Assembly: GCF_011752625.1 (NCBI RefSeq)
Contig: NZ_VWXD01000002.1
Span: 1-64,000 of the forward strand
Source of the DNA: Candidatus Pantoea formicae
GTDB taxonomy: Bacteria > Pseudomonadota > Gammaproteobacteria > Enterobacterales > Enterobacteriaceae
Length of the DNA: 64,000 nt
Reading direction: 5' to 3'
Each line of letters begins with the position of its first letter. Within the stretch, counting starts at the first letter, position 1. Shown piece by piece: positions 47,196 through 56,839 of the stretch. Made by a program: the position numbers and the translations under genes. The notes beneath the pieces are model-generated. The model saw nothing but the letters and a program-made list of their open reading frames with translations. It made no database searches and had not been told where the DNA came from.

Positions 47196-48148
47196 CGCAG
47201 GTGCCAGTGAAAATCGCGCTGCTGAAAGTGGAAGTGGCGCGGTGAAGAACAGATGATCTGCTGGTCGCGCGTCACGAATACCGCATCAAGATCGGGCTGG
47301 TCGGCCAGATAAGCCAGCCCCTGCTCCACGCCCATGCCATACAGCAACGTCGTGTAGATGTCGCCATCCAGTGAGCGGTCTGAAATCACCGTCACGCTCA
47401 GCAACTCGTTATCCAGCGGATAGCCGGTGTGCGGGTCGAAGATATGGTGCCAGCACTTGCCGTCCAGCTCGAAATAGCGCTCGTAAATCCCCGATGTCAC
47501 CACCGATTTGCCCTGTACCTGCAGCACGCCCAGCAGTTCATCATCACGCCCAAACGGCTTTTTCAGGCCAATGCTCCAGCCTTGTGGCTCATGCGGCGGC
47601 GCGCCGAGCGTTTGCACATTGCCCCCGAGATTGATCAGCGCCTGCGACACGCCCTGCTGGCGTAAGAACGCCTGCACCACATCAGCGATATAGCCTTTGG
47701 CGATGGCTCCGAGATCGATCTCCATGCCCGGCTGTTGCAGGAACACCGAACAGTCCTCCGGATTGAGGATCACCTGATGTGGATCGGTGAGCGGCAACAG
47801 TGCGGCAATCTCAGTAGCGGGTGGCACGGCACGGCCCTGAAAACCAATCTTCCAGCGTTTGACCACCGGGCCGATAGTGAAGTTAAAAGCGCTGCCGGGT
47901 GACACACTGACGGCATGCGCCACGCTGATCAGCCGGAACACCGCCTCACTGACGCGCACTGCATGGCGACCCGCAGCCTGGTTGATCGACATCACTTCGG
48001 ATTTAGCGCGGTTCACCGTGAACAGGTTTTCCTGTTGCTTGATCAGTTGGAATACCTGGCGAGCTAAGGTGGGATTGTCATCAAACAGTTTGAGCAGAAT
48101 GGGCGAGCCCATCAGAACAGCAGAGTAGGAGTAGAAGCCTTCGGTCAT
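47189..48148 (-). CDS. apbE: ApbE-family FAD:protein FMN transferase
   Basis: About 319 residues. Motifs of the family are present: DLGAIAKGYIADVV, INLGGNVQTLG, the HHIFDPHTGYP loop and SLDGDIYTTLL with a metal-binding Asp. It attaches FMN to Thr in (S/T)GAT-type motifs. There is no signal peptide or lipobox, so it acts in the cytosol, unlike the periplasmic E. coli ApbE. That fits the cytosolic fumarate reductase encoded 130 bp upstream, which carries such a motif. ATG 48148 follows GAGG; a longer form from 48232 is possible. Confidence 0.93.
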   Translation of the reverse strand: MTEGFYSYSAVLMGSPILLKLFDDNPTLARQVFQLIKQQENLFTVNRAKSEVMSINQAAGRHAVRVSEAVFRLISVAHAVSVSPGSAFNFTIGPVVKRWKIGFQGRAVPPATEIAALLPLTDPHQVILNPEDCSVFLQQPGMEIDLGAIAKGYIADVVQAFLRQQGVSQALINLGGNVQTLGAPPHEPQGWSIGLKKPFGRDDELLGVLQVQGKSVVTSGIYERYFELDGKCWHHIFDPHTGYPLDNELLSVTVISDRSLDGDIYTTLLYGMGVEQGLAYLADQPDLDAVFVTRDQQIICSSPRHFHFQQRDFHWHLRY

Positions 48149-48280
48149 AGAGCCTCGTTTACCCGCCATACTGCGCGCCAGTGGGTTGTGTCGGTAACCC
48201 GGTGACCAACTGCTATAGTCACCGGGATTCACCCTTAACGCTTTACTCTGGTACGCAATATTTGGGGCAATTAACGTTAA

Positions 48281-51061
48281 TTAGTTTCCTAACGCCAGCT
48301 TAGCCGCATTATGGCCAGCTTTAATACCGAAGATAATGATATCCGCCACCGCGTTACCGCCGATACGGTTCGCACCGTGGATACCGCCGACCACTTCACC
48401 GGCAGCCCAGGCACCTGGAATTACCTGTTTCTGTGCATCCAGCACCGCTGTATCGGTGTTGATGGTGACGCCGCCCATGGTGTGGTGCACCCCTGGGGCG
48501 ATACGGATCGCGAAGTACGGGCCTTTATTCAGCGGATGACGCAGCGCCGTTTTACGTCCGAAGTCTTCATCATCCTGCTTCGCCACAAACTCGTTATAGC
48601 GTCCAAGCGTGGTTTGCAGCGCTTCCTGGTCCATGTTGAGTTTCACTGCCAGCTCGTGCGGTGTCGGCGCGCTGATCACAAAGCCCTTGGCGATATACTC
48701 GTCAGCCGCTTTGTTGTTGGCGCGTACCTGCTCATCAAACACGATCCACGCGCTTTTCTCTGGCAGCGCAATGATTTCAGCAGAGACTTTGTCGCGGGTT
48801 TCCATCTCATTGTAGAAGCGATGACCGGCCTGACTGACCAGAATGGCACCGCCGCCTCGCATCGCCTCAGAGATCAGGTAAGAAGTGGTCTGCTCAACCG
48901 TTGGGTGAATCTGGATCTCGCCCATGTCCACGGTATCCGCACCAATTTTTTGCAGCATAGCGATACCGCTACCGGTGGCACCTTTGTGGTTGGTGGTGAC
49001 GAAGCCATCCAGCTCAGGGCGGTATTTCACTACCATTTCACGGTTAGCACTGAAACCACCGGTGGCGACAATCACACTTTTGGCATTGAGAATGCGGCTG
49101 TCGTTGTACTCATCGACCACCTTCACGCCGGTCACGGCACCGTTCTCTACCAGGATTTCCGCCACCGAGGTTTCCAGCAACACTTCAATCTCGCGCTGGT
49201 TAACGTTCTTCACCAGGCCGCTGATCAGGAAGCCCCCTACCGCTGAACGATCTTCCGGGCGGTGTGTGCGGTCGATGCTCATACCACCCGTGATGGTGAT
49301 GTCGCACAGCTCGATATTTTTCGCCGCCAGCCACTCAATCGCTTCTGGCGCCTGCTCAACAAACTCGCGCAATAGCACCGGGTTGTTTTTGAATTTACCG
49401 CCTTTCAGCGTCTCTTCGTAGAACAGCTCTTTGCTGTCTTCGATGCCTTTCAGTTTCTGATAGCGGGTTTCGGCGGCGTTCATGCCCACCGAGGCTTTAA
49501 TGGTGTTACCGCCGATGGTCGGCATCTTCTCGATGATCACCACGCGTGCACCGTCATCGTGCGCCTGAATCGCTGCCGCCAGACCGGCACCGCCAGTACC
49601 CACCACCACCACGTCATAATTGACCGGTGCGTTCGGGTTACCGCCCTCTTCAATCACGTACTCTTTGCTTGAGGTAGTCAGCGCGCGGGAAACCGCTTTT
49701 TTCAGCGCCTCACTCTGCGTCGTCGCACCCGTGATGGCATCGACGTGAGGGCTGTTGGCCACCAGAATGCGTTCACGCAGGCTCTCGAAGGTGCTGGTGA
49801 AATCGACGTCCAAACTGGGATCCGGCACCAGCGAGATATCGGTAATACGGTCGGTGTCGAGCGTCACGTTGATTTTCAGTTTCAGCGCTTCGGCTTCGAC
49901 TTTCGCCTGGTAAACACCGGCTTTGTATTTGCGATGACCATCACTGACGTCGCGGATCATCGCATCCACCAGCGAGAAGCGCCACAGCGGCTCTGGAATC
50001 GTCAGCGCTTCACGCTTGGTGCTGTCGATGTACAGATCCATGTGCTCATTTTTGATGATGCGGTCAGCCCAGTCGGGATAAGCGATACAAGCTTTGCCCA
50101 CCGCCACCAAATCAAAGCCGTGCGCCAGTGCATTCTCAGCATCTTCTTTGTTCACCACACCGCCCACACCAATCACCGGCACTTTCGCCAGCGTGGCAGA
50201 GCGCTCGGCAAGGTATTTGGTGATCAGTGGCGTCGGATCTTGGGTATCGACAATCGATGGACGCAGCAGTTGGCCAACGGAGAAGTGCACGTAATCGAGA
50301 CCACGCGCCGCCAGTTTTTCCAGCAGGTACATCGTGTCATCCCAACGGATGCCGGGGACTTCCAGCTCTTCCGGTGAGAAGCGATAGCCGATGATGAAGT
50401 CAGCCGCCGCAAAGCGGTCAGCCATTTTGTGGGTGATTTCCAGCACTTCCATGGGGAAGCGTGCGCGGTTGTCGCGGCTGCCGCCCCATTTGTCGTCGCG
50501 CTGGTTGGAGTTAGGTGAGTAGAACTGCTGAATCAGATAGGTGTTCGCGCCGTGGATCTCAACGCCATCGAAACCGGCTTTGATCGCACGGTTCACTGCA
50601 TCACCAAATTTGGTGATCATCACATCGACTTCTTCAGCGGTCAGCGCTTGCGGCTTAGTGGCACCGTCACGTGGGGCAGCAATGGCACTCGGTGCCACAG
50701 GGGTTTTACCGCCAATCAGCGCCGGTTCCACCATACGGCCACCGTGGTAAATCTGCAGAATGGCTTTTGAACCTTCAGATTTGATGGCATGCGCGATTTT
50801 TGCCAGGCCGGCAATTTTGTTGTCGCTGTCGATACCCAACGCGCCAGGGAAAGCCGGGCCACGGTTATCAATAAAGCAGCATTCAACAATCACGGTACCG
50901 ATACTGCCGGCACGTACGCGGTAATACTCGACAAGATCACTGGTGACGCCACCATCAAAATAGCCGGTACAGGTGGTCATCGGTGCCATCACCAGACGGT
51001 TTTTCAGCACCGCACCTTTCGGCAGCGTAAGCGGGTTAAGGATCGGGGTGAGCTTATTCAT
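48281..51061 (-). CDS. OYE/FMN_bind/FAD fusion, NADH:fumarate reductase-type flavoprotein
   Basis: A 926-residue soluble protein with three parts: an old-yellow-enzyme-like NADH/FMN domain (about 1-350, EIHGANTYLIQQFYSPNSNQR), an FMN_bind domain (about 370-455) with the flavinylation motif DAITGATTQS (target Thr near residue 441), and an FAD_binding_2 fumarate-reductase domain (about 480-920; GTGGAGLAAAI, then HHTMGGVTIN). This is the layout of the Klebsiella cytosolic NADH:fumarate oxidoreductase. There is no signal or Tat peptide. It would reduce fumarate (or an acrylate analogue) to succinate with NADH without quinones. ATG 51061 is chosen; a TTG nine bases earlier directly follows GGAG. 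The neighbouring apbE makes it self-contained. Confidence 0.92.
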   Translation of the reverse strand: MNKLTPILNPLTLPKGAVLKNRLVMAPMTTCTGYFDGGVTSDLVEYYRVRAGSIGTVIVECCFIDNRGPAFPGALGIDSDNKIAGLAKIAHAIKSEGSKAILQIYHGGRMVEPALIGGKTPVAPSAIAAPRDGATKPQALTAEEVDVMITKFGDAVNRAIKAGFDGVEIHGANTYLIQQFYSPNSNQRDDKWGGSRDNRARFPMEVLEITHKMADRFAAADFIIGYRFSPEELEVPGIRWDDTMYLLEKLAARGLDYVHFSVGQLLRPSIVDTQDPTPLITKYLAERSATLAKVPVIGVGGVVNKEDAENALAHGFDLVAVGKACIAYPDWADRIIKNEHMDLYIDSTKREALTIPEPLWRFSLVDAMIRDVSDGHRKYKAGVYQAKVEAEALKLKINVTLDTDRITDISLVPDPSLDVDFTSTFESLRERILVANSPHVDAITGATTQSEALKKAVSRALTTSSKEYVIEEGGNPNAPVNYDVVVVGTGGAGLAAAIQAHDDGARVVIIEKMPTIGGNTIKASVGMNAAETRYQKLKGIEDSKELFYEETLKGGKFKNNPVLLREFVEQAPEAIEWLAAKNIELCDITITGGMSIDRTHRPEDRSAVGGFLISGLVKNVNQREIEVLLETSVAEILVENGAVTGVKVVDEYNDSRILNAKSVIVATGGFSANREMVVKYRPELDGFVTTNHKGATGSGIAMLQKIGADTVDMGEIQIHPTVEQTTSYLISEAMRGGGAILVSQAGHRFYNEMETRDKVSAEIIALPEKSAWIVFDEQVRANNKAADEYIAKGFVISAPTPHELAVKLNMDQEALQTTLGRYNEFVAKQDDEDFGRKTALRHPLNKGPYFAIRIAPGVHHTMGGVTINTDTAVLDAQKQVIPGAWAAGEVVGGIHGANRIGGNAVADIIIFGIKAGHNAAKLALGN

Positions 51062-51274
51062 AATGAGCAACTCCAGAATTAAGAAATTGTGTATTCAATT
51101 CTTTGGCGGTTCGGAGCGGATTTATAATAATTAAAGTGGTCCGATTTCATGGCACAAATATACCATTTTATTTAGTTACATAACCCAGATTGTTAGTTAT
51201 ATAAGTTTTACGTTTAAAATTAATATTTGATGCTCATTGCTGGAATTGGCGCTCCGCTAAGTTTTGACCAAGAC

Positions 51275-51288
51275 TTGACAAAAATCAA
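51275..51288. promoter_or_regulatory. FNR-like box on the reductase side
   Basis: TTGACAAAAATCAA matches TTGAT-N4-ATCAA at nine of ten conserved positions. It is about 214 bp before the reductase ATG, consistent with a long leader or upstream activation. Confidence 0.6.
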
Positions 51289-51462
51289 CTTTTTCCTTAC
51301 CTTTAAAAAAAATGCAGTACTATCATAAAGATAAAATCTCTCCTCCTTCCTCATTTCACTTGATTTTTTGCGTTTCGTTAAAGTGCGACGCTTAATCCAC
51401 AGCAGACATAATGATAAATAAAAAGCAAAGATTAAAAATTAAAAAAGAGTGCATGTTTTTTA

Positions 51463-51476
51463 TTGATCTAGATCAA
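51463..51476. promoter_or_regulatory. perfect FNR box on the carrier side
   Basis: TTGATCTAGATCAA is an exact, fully palindromic FNR (anaerobic activator) site, about 193 bp before the carrier's ATG. Confidence 0.82.
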
Positions 51477-51668
51477 AATAGATATTTTAATTAATCGCAT
51501 CATAGCTGCATTCAATTGATAATTCGCGTATCGAATTTGCAAAGCAAAGATTCATTTAAGAGCAAAGTTTAAATTGTCACGGCTCATCTGCTGCACGCAT
51601 GTTGAAAGTAAAAAAACAGTGTGTCCGTGACGATCAATCGCATTCTTCCTAACTTGCAGACCAAAACT

Positions 51669-53180
51669 ATGAACACACAAACAACCCAGAGTGCCTCCCC
51701 CGCAGTGCCTCCTGCGGCGCCGGGGAAAAAGAATCGCCTGATAATGTTGTGCCTGCCAATCATTGTGGCGGTGCTGTTGCTGCTGGTCCCTACCCCTGCG
51801 GGGTTGGAACCTTATGCATGGCACTTCTTTGCCATCTTTGTGGGCGTGATTGTGGGACTGATCTTTGAACCGCTGCCAGGTGCTGTTATCGGCCTGACCG
51901 GTGTGGTGGTGATTTCCCTGTTCAGCCAATGGGTGCTGTTTAGCCCGGCGGAGTTGGCCGATCCCAAGTTTAAAACGGCGGCGCAGTCGTTCAAATGGGC
52001 AGTGAGTGGCTTCGGCAACTCCACTGTCTGGCTGATCTTCGGTGCCTTTATGTTTGCTGCTGGCTACGACAAAACCCAGTTCGGTCGCCGTCTGGCGCTG
52101 ATTCTGGTGAAGTATCTCGGCCGCCGCAGCCTGACGCTTGGCTACGCCATCACTTTCGCTGACCTGTTGCTGGCACCGTTTACACCGTCCAACACCGCAC
52201 GCAGCGGCGGGACTATCTATCCAATTATCGCCAACCTGCCGCCACTGTACGGTTCGAAACCCAACGACCCAAGCGCCCGTAAAATCGGCTCTTATCTGAT
52301 GTGGGTTGCAATCACCGCCGCCTGTATCACCAGTTCGATGTTCCTCTCTGCGTTAGCCCCTAACCTGCTGGCACTGGCGCTGGTGAAAAGTATCGTGGGT
52401 TTTGAAATCTCTTGGGGCATGTGGTTTATCGCCTTCCTGCCACTCGGCGTATTGTTGATTCTCACCATGCCGCTGCTGGCCTACTGGCTCTATCCACCGG
52501 AAGTGAAGTTCAATGACGAAGTACCGCGTTGGGCCACCGCTGAACTGGCAAAACTGGGCAAACTGTCACGCAATGAAATCCTGCTGCTGGTGTTTGTGAT
52601 CTCAGCACTGATGATGTGGATCTTCGCTGCATCATGGATTGAACCGGCGATGGCTGCTCTGCTTGTCATCGTGTTGATGCTGTGGACCGGCGTACTCAAC
52701 TGGAACGATATCACCAGTAATAAAGCTGCGTGGAACACCTTTGCATGGTTCGCCACGCTGGTAGCGCTGGCGGATGGCCTGGCACGTGTCGGCTTTATCG
52801 CTTGGCTGGGTAAAGAAGGTGCGGTGCTGTTGCAGGGTTATGACCCACAGGTGTCAGCGGTGGTGTTGCTTGTCGCCTTCTACCTGCTGCACTACCTGTT
52901 CGCCAGTACCACGGCGCACACCACTGCACTGTTGCCCGCCATGCTGACTATTGCCGCTTCCATTCCGGGCATTAACATGCCGGTATTCTGTTTGATGATG
53001 TGTGTGTCCTTGGGTGTGATGGGCATTATCACCCCGTACGGCACCGGCCCAAGCCCGATTTACTACGGTAGCGGCTACCTGCCAACCAAAGACTACTGGC
53101 GTCTCGGTACTATCTTTGGTGCCCTGTTCCTGGTTGCACTGATGGTTATCGCCTATCCATGGATGGTGATGATCTTCTAA
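51669..53180 (+). CDS. DASS-family di/tricarboxylate carrier (CitT/TtdT-like)
   Basis: A 503-residue integral membrane protein with about 11-13 spans. The two paired SNT-type motifs of the DASS family are visible: PSNTARSGG and STTAHTTALLPA. Relatives exchange citrate, tartrate or C4-dicarboxylates for succinate. ATG 51669 is used; an in-frame GTG at 51621 would extend by 16 residues, and neither has a good ribosome-binding site. Probably imports malate, fumarate, tartrate or citrate in exchange for succinate for the adjacent enzymes (inferred). Confidence 0.88.
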   Translation: MNTQTTQSASPAVPPAAPGKKNRLIMLCLPIIVAVLLLLVPTPAGLEPYAWHFFAIFVGVIVGLIFEPLPGAVIGLTGVVVISLFSQWVLFSPAELADPKFKTAAQSFKWAVSGFGNSTVWLIFGAFMFAAGYDKTQFGRRLALILVKYLGRRSLTLGYAITFADLLLAPFTPSNTARSGGTIYPIIANLPPLYGSKPNDPSARKIGSYLMWVAITAACITSSMFLSALAPNLLALALVKSIVGFEISWGMWFIAFLPLGVLLILTMPLLAYWLYPPEVKFNDEVPRWATAELAKLGKLSRNEILLLVFVISALMMWIFAASWIEPAMAALLVIVLMLWTGVLNWNDITSNKAAWNTFAWFATLVALADGLARVGFIAWLGKEGAVLLQGYDPQVSAVVLLVAFYLLHYLFASTTAHTTALLPAMLTIAASIPGINMPVFCLMMCVSLGVMGIITPYGTGPSPIYYGSGYLPTKDYWRLGTIFGALFLVALMVIAYPWMVMIF

Positions 53181-53344
53181 TGATGTTGCTCCGATGTTAA
53201 AAACGGAGCCGCACCTCACCGTGAAGTGTTATGATGCTCGCCAGTCAGCCCCTGTGGAGGGCTGGCGAGAGAAAAATCTAAAAACAGATCGCATAATTTG
53301 TCGCCAGCCACCCTGACGGGCGACACGAAGCTAAGTGAGCCAAC

Positions 53345-54988
53345 ATGTCGAACAAACCCTTCTATTATCAGAATCCCTTTCCTCTCGCCAAAGATGATAC
53401 CGAATACTATCTGCTGAGCCGTGATTACGTCTCAGTAGCGAACTTCGATGGCGAAGAGGTCCTGAAAGTTGATCCTAAAGCGCTGACGCTGCTGGCCAAG
53501 CAAGCGTTCCATGATGCTTCTTTCATGCTGCGCGCCTCACATCAGGCCCAGGTTGCCGCGATTCTGGCCGATGATGAAGCCAGCAAGAACGACAAATACG
53601 TTGCCCTGCAGTTCCTGCGCAACTCGGAAATCGCCGCCAAAGGCGTGCTGCCGACCTGTCAGGATACCGGCACCGCCATCATTATGGGCAAGAAAGGCCA
53701 ACGTGTCTGGACCGGCGGTGGCGACGAAGCTGCGCTGTCACAAGGCGTCTATAACACCTTTATCGAAGACAACCTGCGTTACTCACAGAACGCGGCGCTG
53801 GATATGTATAAAGAGGTCAACACCGGTACTAACCTGCCGGCGCAGATCGACCTTTATAGCGTGGATGGTGACGAATATAAGTTCCTGTGCATTGCAAAAG
53901 GCGGCGGTTCAGCCAACAAAACCTATCTGTATCAGGAAACCAAAGCACTGATAACCCCGGCTAAGCTGAAGAACTATCTGGTCGATAAAATGATGTCGCT
54001 CGGTACAGCAGCCTGTCCTCCATACCATATCGCCTTTGTCATCGGCGGTACCTCAGCAGAAAGCACGCTGAAAACCGTTAAGCTGGCATCCACCCACTAC
54101 TATGATTCCCTGCCGACCGAAGGTAACGAACACGGTCAGGCCTTCCGTGATGTCGCGCTGGAGCAGGAACTGCTGAAAGCCTCACAAGAGTTAGGCCTCG
54201 GCGCACAGTTCGGTGGTAAATACTTCGCGCATGATATCCGTGTGGTGCGTCTGCCGCGTCACGGCGCATCCTGCCCGGTAGGTATGGGCGTATCCTGCTC
54301 CGCTGACCGTAACATCAAAGCCAAGATCAACCGCGAAGGTATCTGGATTGAGAAGATGGAAGATAATCCAGGCCGCTACATCCCGGAAGAACTGCGTCAG
54401 CAGGGCGAAGGTGAAGTGGTTCATGTCGATCTGAACCAACCGATGAGCGAAATCTTGGCGCTGCTGTCGGCCTATCCGGTTTCTACCCGTCTTTCACTGA
54501 ATGGCACTATCATCGTGGCGCGTGATATCGCTCATGCCAAATTGAAAGAACGCATTGATAACGGCGAAGGTCTGCCACAGTACATCAAAGATCACCCGGT
54601 GTATTACGCAGGCCCAGCGAAAACGCCTGAAGGCTATGCTTCTGGTTCACTCGGTCCCACCACCGCTGGCCGCATGGACTCCTACGTGGATCTGTTACAG
54701 GAACACGGCGGCAGCATGGTGATGCTGGCGAAAGGTAACCGTAGTAAGCAAGTCACTGATGCGTGCCACAAACACGGCGGCTTCTACCTCGGCAGTATCG
54801 GTGGTCCAGCAGCCGTCCTCGCGCAGCAGAGCATCAAGAGCCTGGAGTGCGTGGAGTATGCAGAACTGGGAATGGAAGCGATCTGGAAAATTGAGGTGGA
54901 GAACTTCCCTGCATTCATCCTGGTGGATGACAAGGGTAATGACTTCTTCCAGCAGATCCACAATCAGTGTTCTGCCTGCGTGAAGTAA
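53345..54988 (+). CDS. class I (4Fe-4S) fumarate hydratase, FumA/FumB type
   Basis: A 547-residue iron-sulfur fumarase, matching E. coli FumA/FumB along its length, with cluster and active-site cysteines in [17 protein letters not shown] and SCPVGMG. It converts malate to fumarate to feed the reductase; E. coli FumB has this role anaerobically and also takes tartrate. It is separated from the carrier by 164 bp holding two stable hairpins (53233-53272 and 53299-53325) that might tune expression, the second ending about 20 bp before the start. Confidence 0.93.
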   Translation: MSNKPFYYQNPFPLAKDDTEYYLLSRDYVSVANFDGEEVLKVDPKALTLLAKQAFHDASFMLRASHQAQVAAILADDEASKNDKYVALQFLRNSEIAAKGVLPTCQDTGTAIIMGKKGQRVWTGGGDEAALSQGVYNTFIEDNLRYSQNAALDMYKEVNTGTNLPAQIDLYSVDGDEYKFLCIAKGGGSANKTYLYQETKALITPAKLKNYLVDKMMSLGTAACPPYHIAFVIGGTSAESTLKTVKLASTHYYDSLPTEGNEHGQAFRDVALEQELLKASQELGLGAQFGGKYFAHDIRVVRLPRHGASCPVGMGVSCSADRNIKAKINREGIWIEKMEDNPGRYIPEELRQQGEGEVVHVDLNQPMSEILALLSAYPVSTRLSLNGTIIVARDIAHAKLKERIDNGEGLPQYIKDHPVYYAGPAKTPEGYASGSLGPTTAGRMDSYVDLLQEHGGSMVMLAKGNRSKQVTDACHKHGGFYLGSIGGPAAVLAQQSIKSLECVEYAELGMEAIWKIEVENFPAFILVDDKGNDFFQQIHNQCSACVK

Positions 54989-55011
54989 GCCTTTAGGCAG
55001 TATTAAAAACA

Positions 55012-55044
55012 AAAATCCGCGGCTAGCTGGCTGCGGATTTTTTT
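55012..55044. terminator. bidirectional terminator between fumarase and the small ORF
   Basis: Stem AAAATCCGC/GCGGATTTT with a 12-nt loop; T runs follow on both strands. It serves the rightward fumarase gene and the leftward 54-residue ORF. Confidence 0.85.
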
Positions 55045-55067
55045 ATGGGTGGGGACCTGCGCGGTAG

Positions 55068-55232
55068 TTACAATCCACCGAGTTGCACGTCTAACAGCAT
55101 ATCGGCATCGTCATCATTCTGACCGATCACGTAGATCGCCTGACGACCCGGCAAATTGACGGTAATGATATGTTGGTCATCCGCATCCAGCACGTCGTCA
55201 TGCTGTTCCTGAAAGTTATACAGTGTGTTCAT
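55068..55232 (-). CDS. small acidic hypothetical protein, 54 aa
   Basis: ATG 55232 has AAGGA 6 bases upstream, and the frame stays open to TAA at 55068-55070. The product is strongly acidic (HDDVLDADDQ and NDDDADMLL) around a hydrophobic beta-like core (HIITVNLPGRQAIYVIG), with no signal or membrane segment. It is below usual ORF length cut-offs and probably missed by many annotations. The family is not recognised. It is single-gene, with a terminator directly downstream. Confidence 0.65.
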   Translation of the reverse strand: MNTLYNFQEQHDDVLDADDQHIITVNLPGRQAIYVIGQNDDDADMLLDVQLGGL

Positions 55233-55373
55233 ATTTTTTCCTTAAAAGTCAGTGTCCACAGTGCTTAATATCGGCAATTTAGGGCGTAAATGTAGCGGAA
55301 TATTCTGCTTTCGTGATGCAGGCACTGTGGCACGGCTAAATGACAGTCAGATTAAAGAAGTAACGCACATTTC

Positions 55374-56717
55374 TTACGGCGATGATGACAGCGCAGGACA
55401 ACTCGGCAGCGCCAGATAGCGCGTGCAATCGGCCGTCACCGCTTTTTCGCTGTGCGGGGTGCCTTCAGGAGCCCAGCGATAATCCACCATATAGGCGCGA
55501 TACACCGTGTTACCGCTGTAATGATCTCGCGGCATCGCTTTGCCGTAATAAGGGCTGACGTACTCCCAGACTATCGCGCCCTGCGGCGTGACCTGAAACA
55601 GCCGTCCACTCTGCCCTTCGTTGATCAAGGTGTTACCGTTCGGCAGACGCTGGGCGTTGCTGATATAAGCACTGTAGAAGGTGGAGATCGCCTGGCCCGA
55701 CTTCTCACCGGTGTATTCCCAAACAATCTGTTTGGTCTGCGGGTTCACCTCAATGACACGTGACGCGGAGAAGAAACCCTGTCGTGTGGGCGGAAAACCG
55801 GCGTTGCCTTGATTATCAAAAATCAGAATATTGCCAGCCCCTGGTAAACCGGGACCAATCATGTGCACATCATGCTCGCCAATTAGCTGATCAAGTGGCC
55901 TTGGCAGCGGCGTATCCAGCTTAAGCGCCGGATAATCAGGCCCGATACGCCACACCACCTTGCCGCTCTGACGATCGACAATCACTGCCACGTTACCGTT
56001 GCGCGAGTTAAACAGGATATTATCCGGTGCAAAACGCTGATCGCCTTGATCGAACCAATGATTGGGACCTAGCGGCGCGGCGGTGTTCATGTGCAGGAAA
56101 TCGGCGTCCTGGCTATCACGGATCATCGCCAACTGTGCAGCGGAGAAACCCAATTCATGCAGATGATCGGCCACCGACCAGCTCCACAGCTTTTCCCCCC
56201 GCGGTGACACTTCCTCCAGGGTGTTATCAATGATGCGATAGTCATAACCGGGTAACTGGCGTAGCGCCGCACCCAGCACCAACGTGTTGCCATCTGGCAA
56301 GCGCTGGATCTCATGATGCTGATGAACCGGCTGCTGCTGGCTGCCATATTGCCACTGCACATGACCGTTCCAGTCCACTTCCGCCACGCTGGCATTCACC
56401 ATGCCGTTACCGGGGCTGGCTTCTTTAGCCAGATCCTTCTGCCGTTCGAGCTGTACCAGCAGATGCCCCTTCTGGCCGTTCACGCGATCGGTGGGGATAG
56501 GCCAACTGGGAAACCCCTCATAGGCCCAGCGATGCACCTCTTGCCCCGTCATATCTACCAGATGGGTCTGGTTATCACTGCCGGGGATCACCACATAACC
56601 GTTCCATGCCCGCGCGGGATCGTAATAGGTTACGCCGGTTGGAAATGCACTGGGAATAGCTGAAGCGCCAAAGGAGAGGGAAAGCAGGCAGACAGACAGC
56701 GTTGCCGCGATACGCAT
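55374..56717 (-). CDS. periplasmic arylsulfotransferase-like (ASST) beta-propeller protein
   Basis: 447 residues with a signal peptide (ending GASA, about residue 20), then a beta-propeller of the aryl-sulfotransferase family. Blades repeat patterns like EIQRLPDGNTLVLG, EVNPQTKQIVWEYTG and NAQRLPNGNTLINEG. Two late cysteines 10 residues apart could form a disulfide. ASST enzymes move sulfate between phenols; whether this one is active is not clear from sequence. No DsbL/DsbI-type partner genes are next to it. Confidence 0.82.
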   Translation of the reverse strand: MRIAATLSVCLLSLSFGASAIPSAFPTGVTYYDPARAWNGYVVIPGSDNQTHLVDMTGQEVHRWAYEGFPSWPIPTDRVNGQKGHLLVQLERQKDLAKEASPGNGMVNASVAEVDWNGHVQWQYGSQQQPVHQHHEIQRLPDGNTLVLGAALRQLPGYDYRIIDNTLEEVSPRGEKLWSWSVADHLHELGFSAAQLAMIRDSQDADFLHMNTAAPLGPNHWFDQGDQRFAPDNILFNSRNGNVAVIVDRQSGKVVWRIGPDYPALKLDTPLPRPLDQLIGEHDVHMIGPGLPGAGNILIFDNQGNAGFPPTRQGFFSASRVIEVNPQTKQIVWEYTGEKSGQAISTFYSAYISNAQRLPNGNTLINEGQSGRLFQVTPQGAIVWEYVSPYYGKAMPRDHYSGNTVYRAYMVDYRWAPEGTPHSEKAVTADCTRYLALPSCPALSSSP

Positions 56718-56839
56718 GGTTCACCATCCTGTTAGAGGGAAGAAGCCCTTAAAGCGTAGAAGTGAATGGCGGCAGGATTAGTCTGAATGAGGCATACGAC
56801 AAAAAAAAATGGCAGCGGCATGACCCGCTGCCCGCTGAC

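Larger units (their letters stand above)
51062..51668. other. 607-bp divergent control region of the anaerobic module
   Basis: An AT-rich region between the fumarate-reductase gene and the carrier gene, with two FNR boxes and no ORF. Promoters for both directions lie here; DcuR sites are expected but could not be placed by eye. Confidence 0.7.

Noticed and set aside
48311..49246. A 311-residue open frame opposite the fumarate reductase
   Set aside because: His-rich low-plausibility product without a ribosome-binding site, antisense to a clear flavoprotein.
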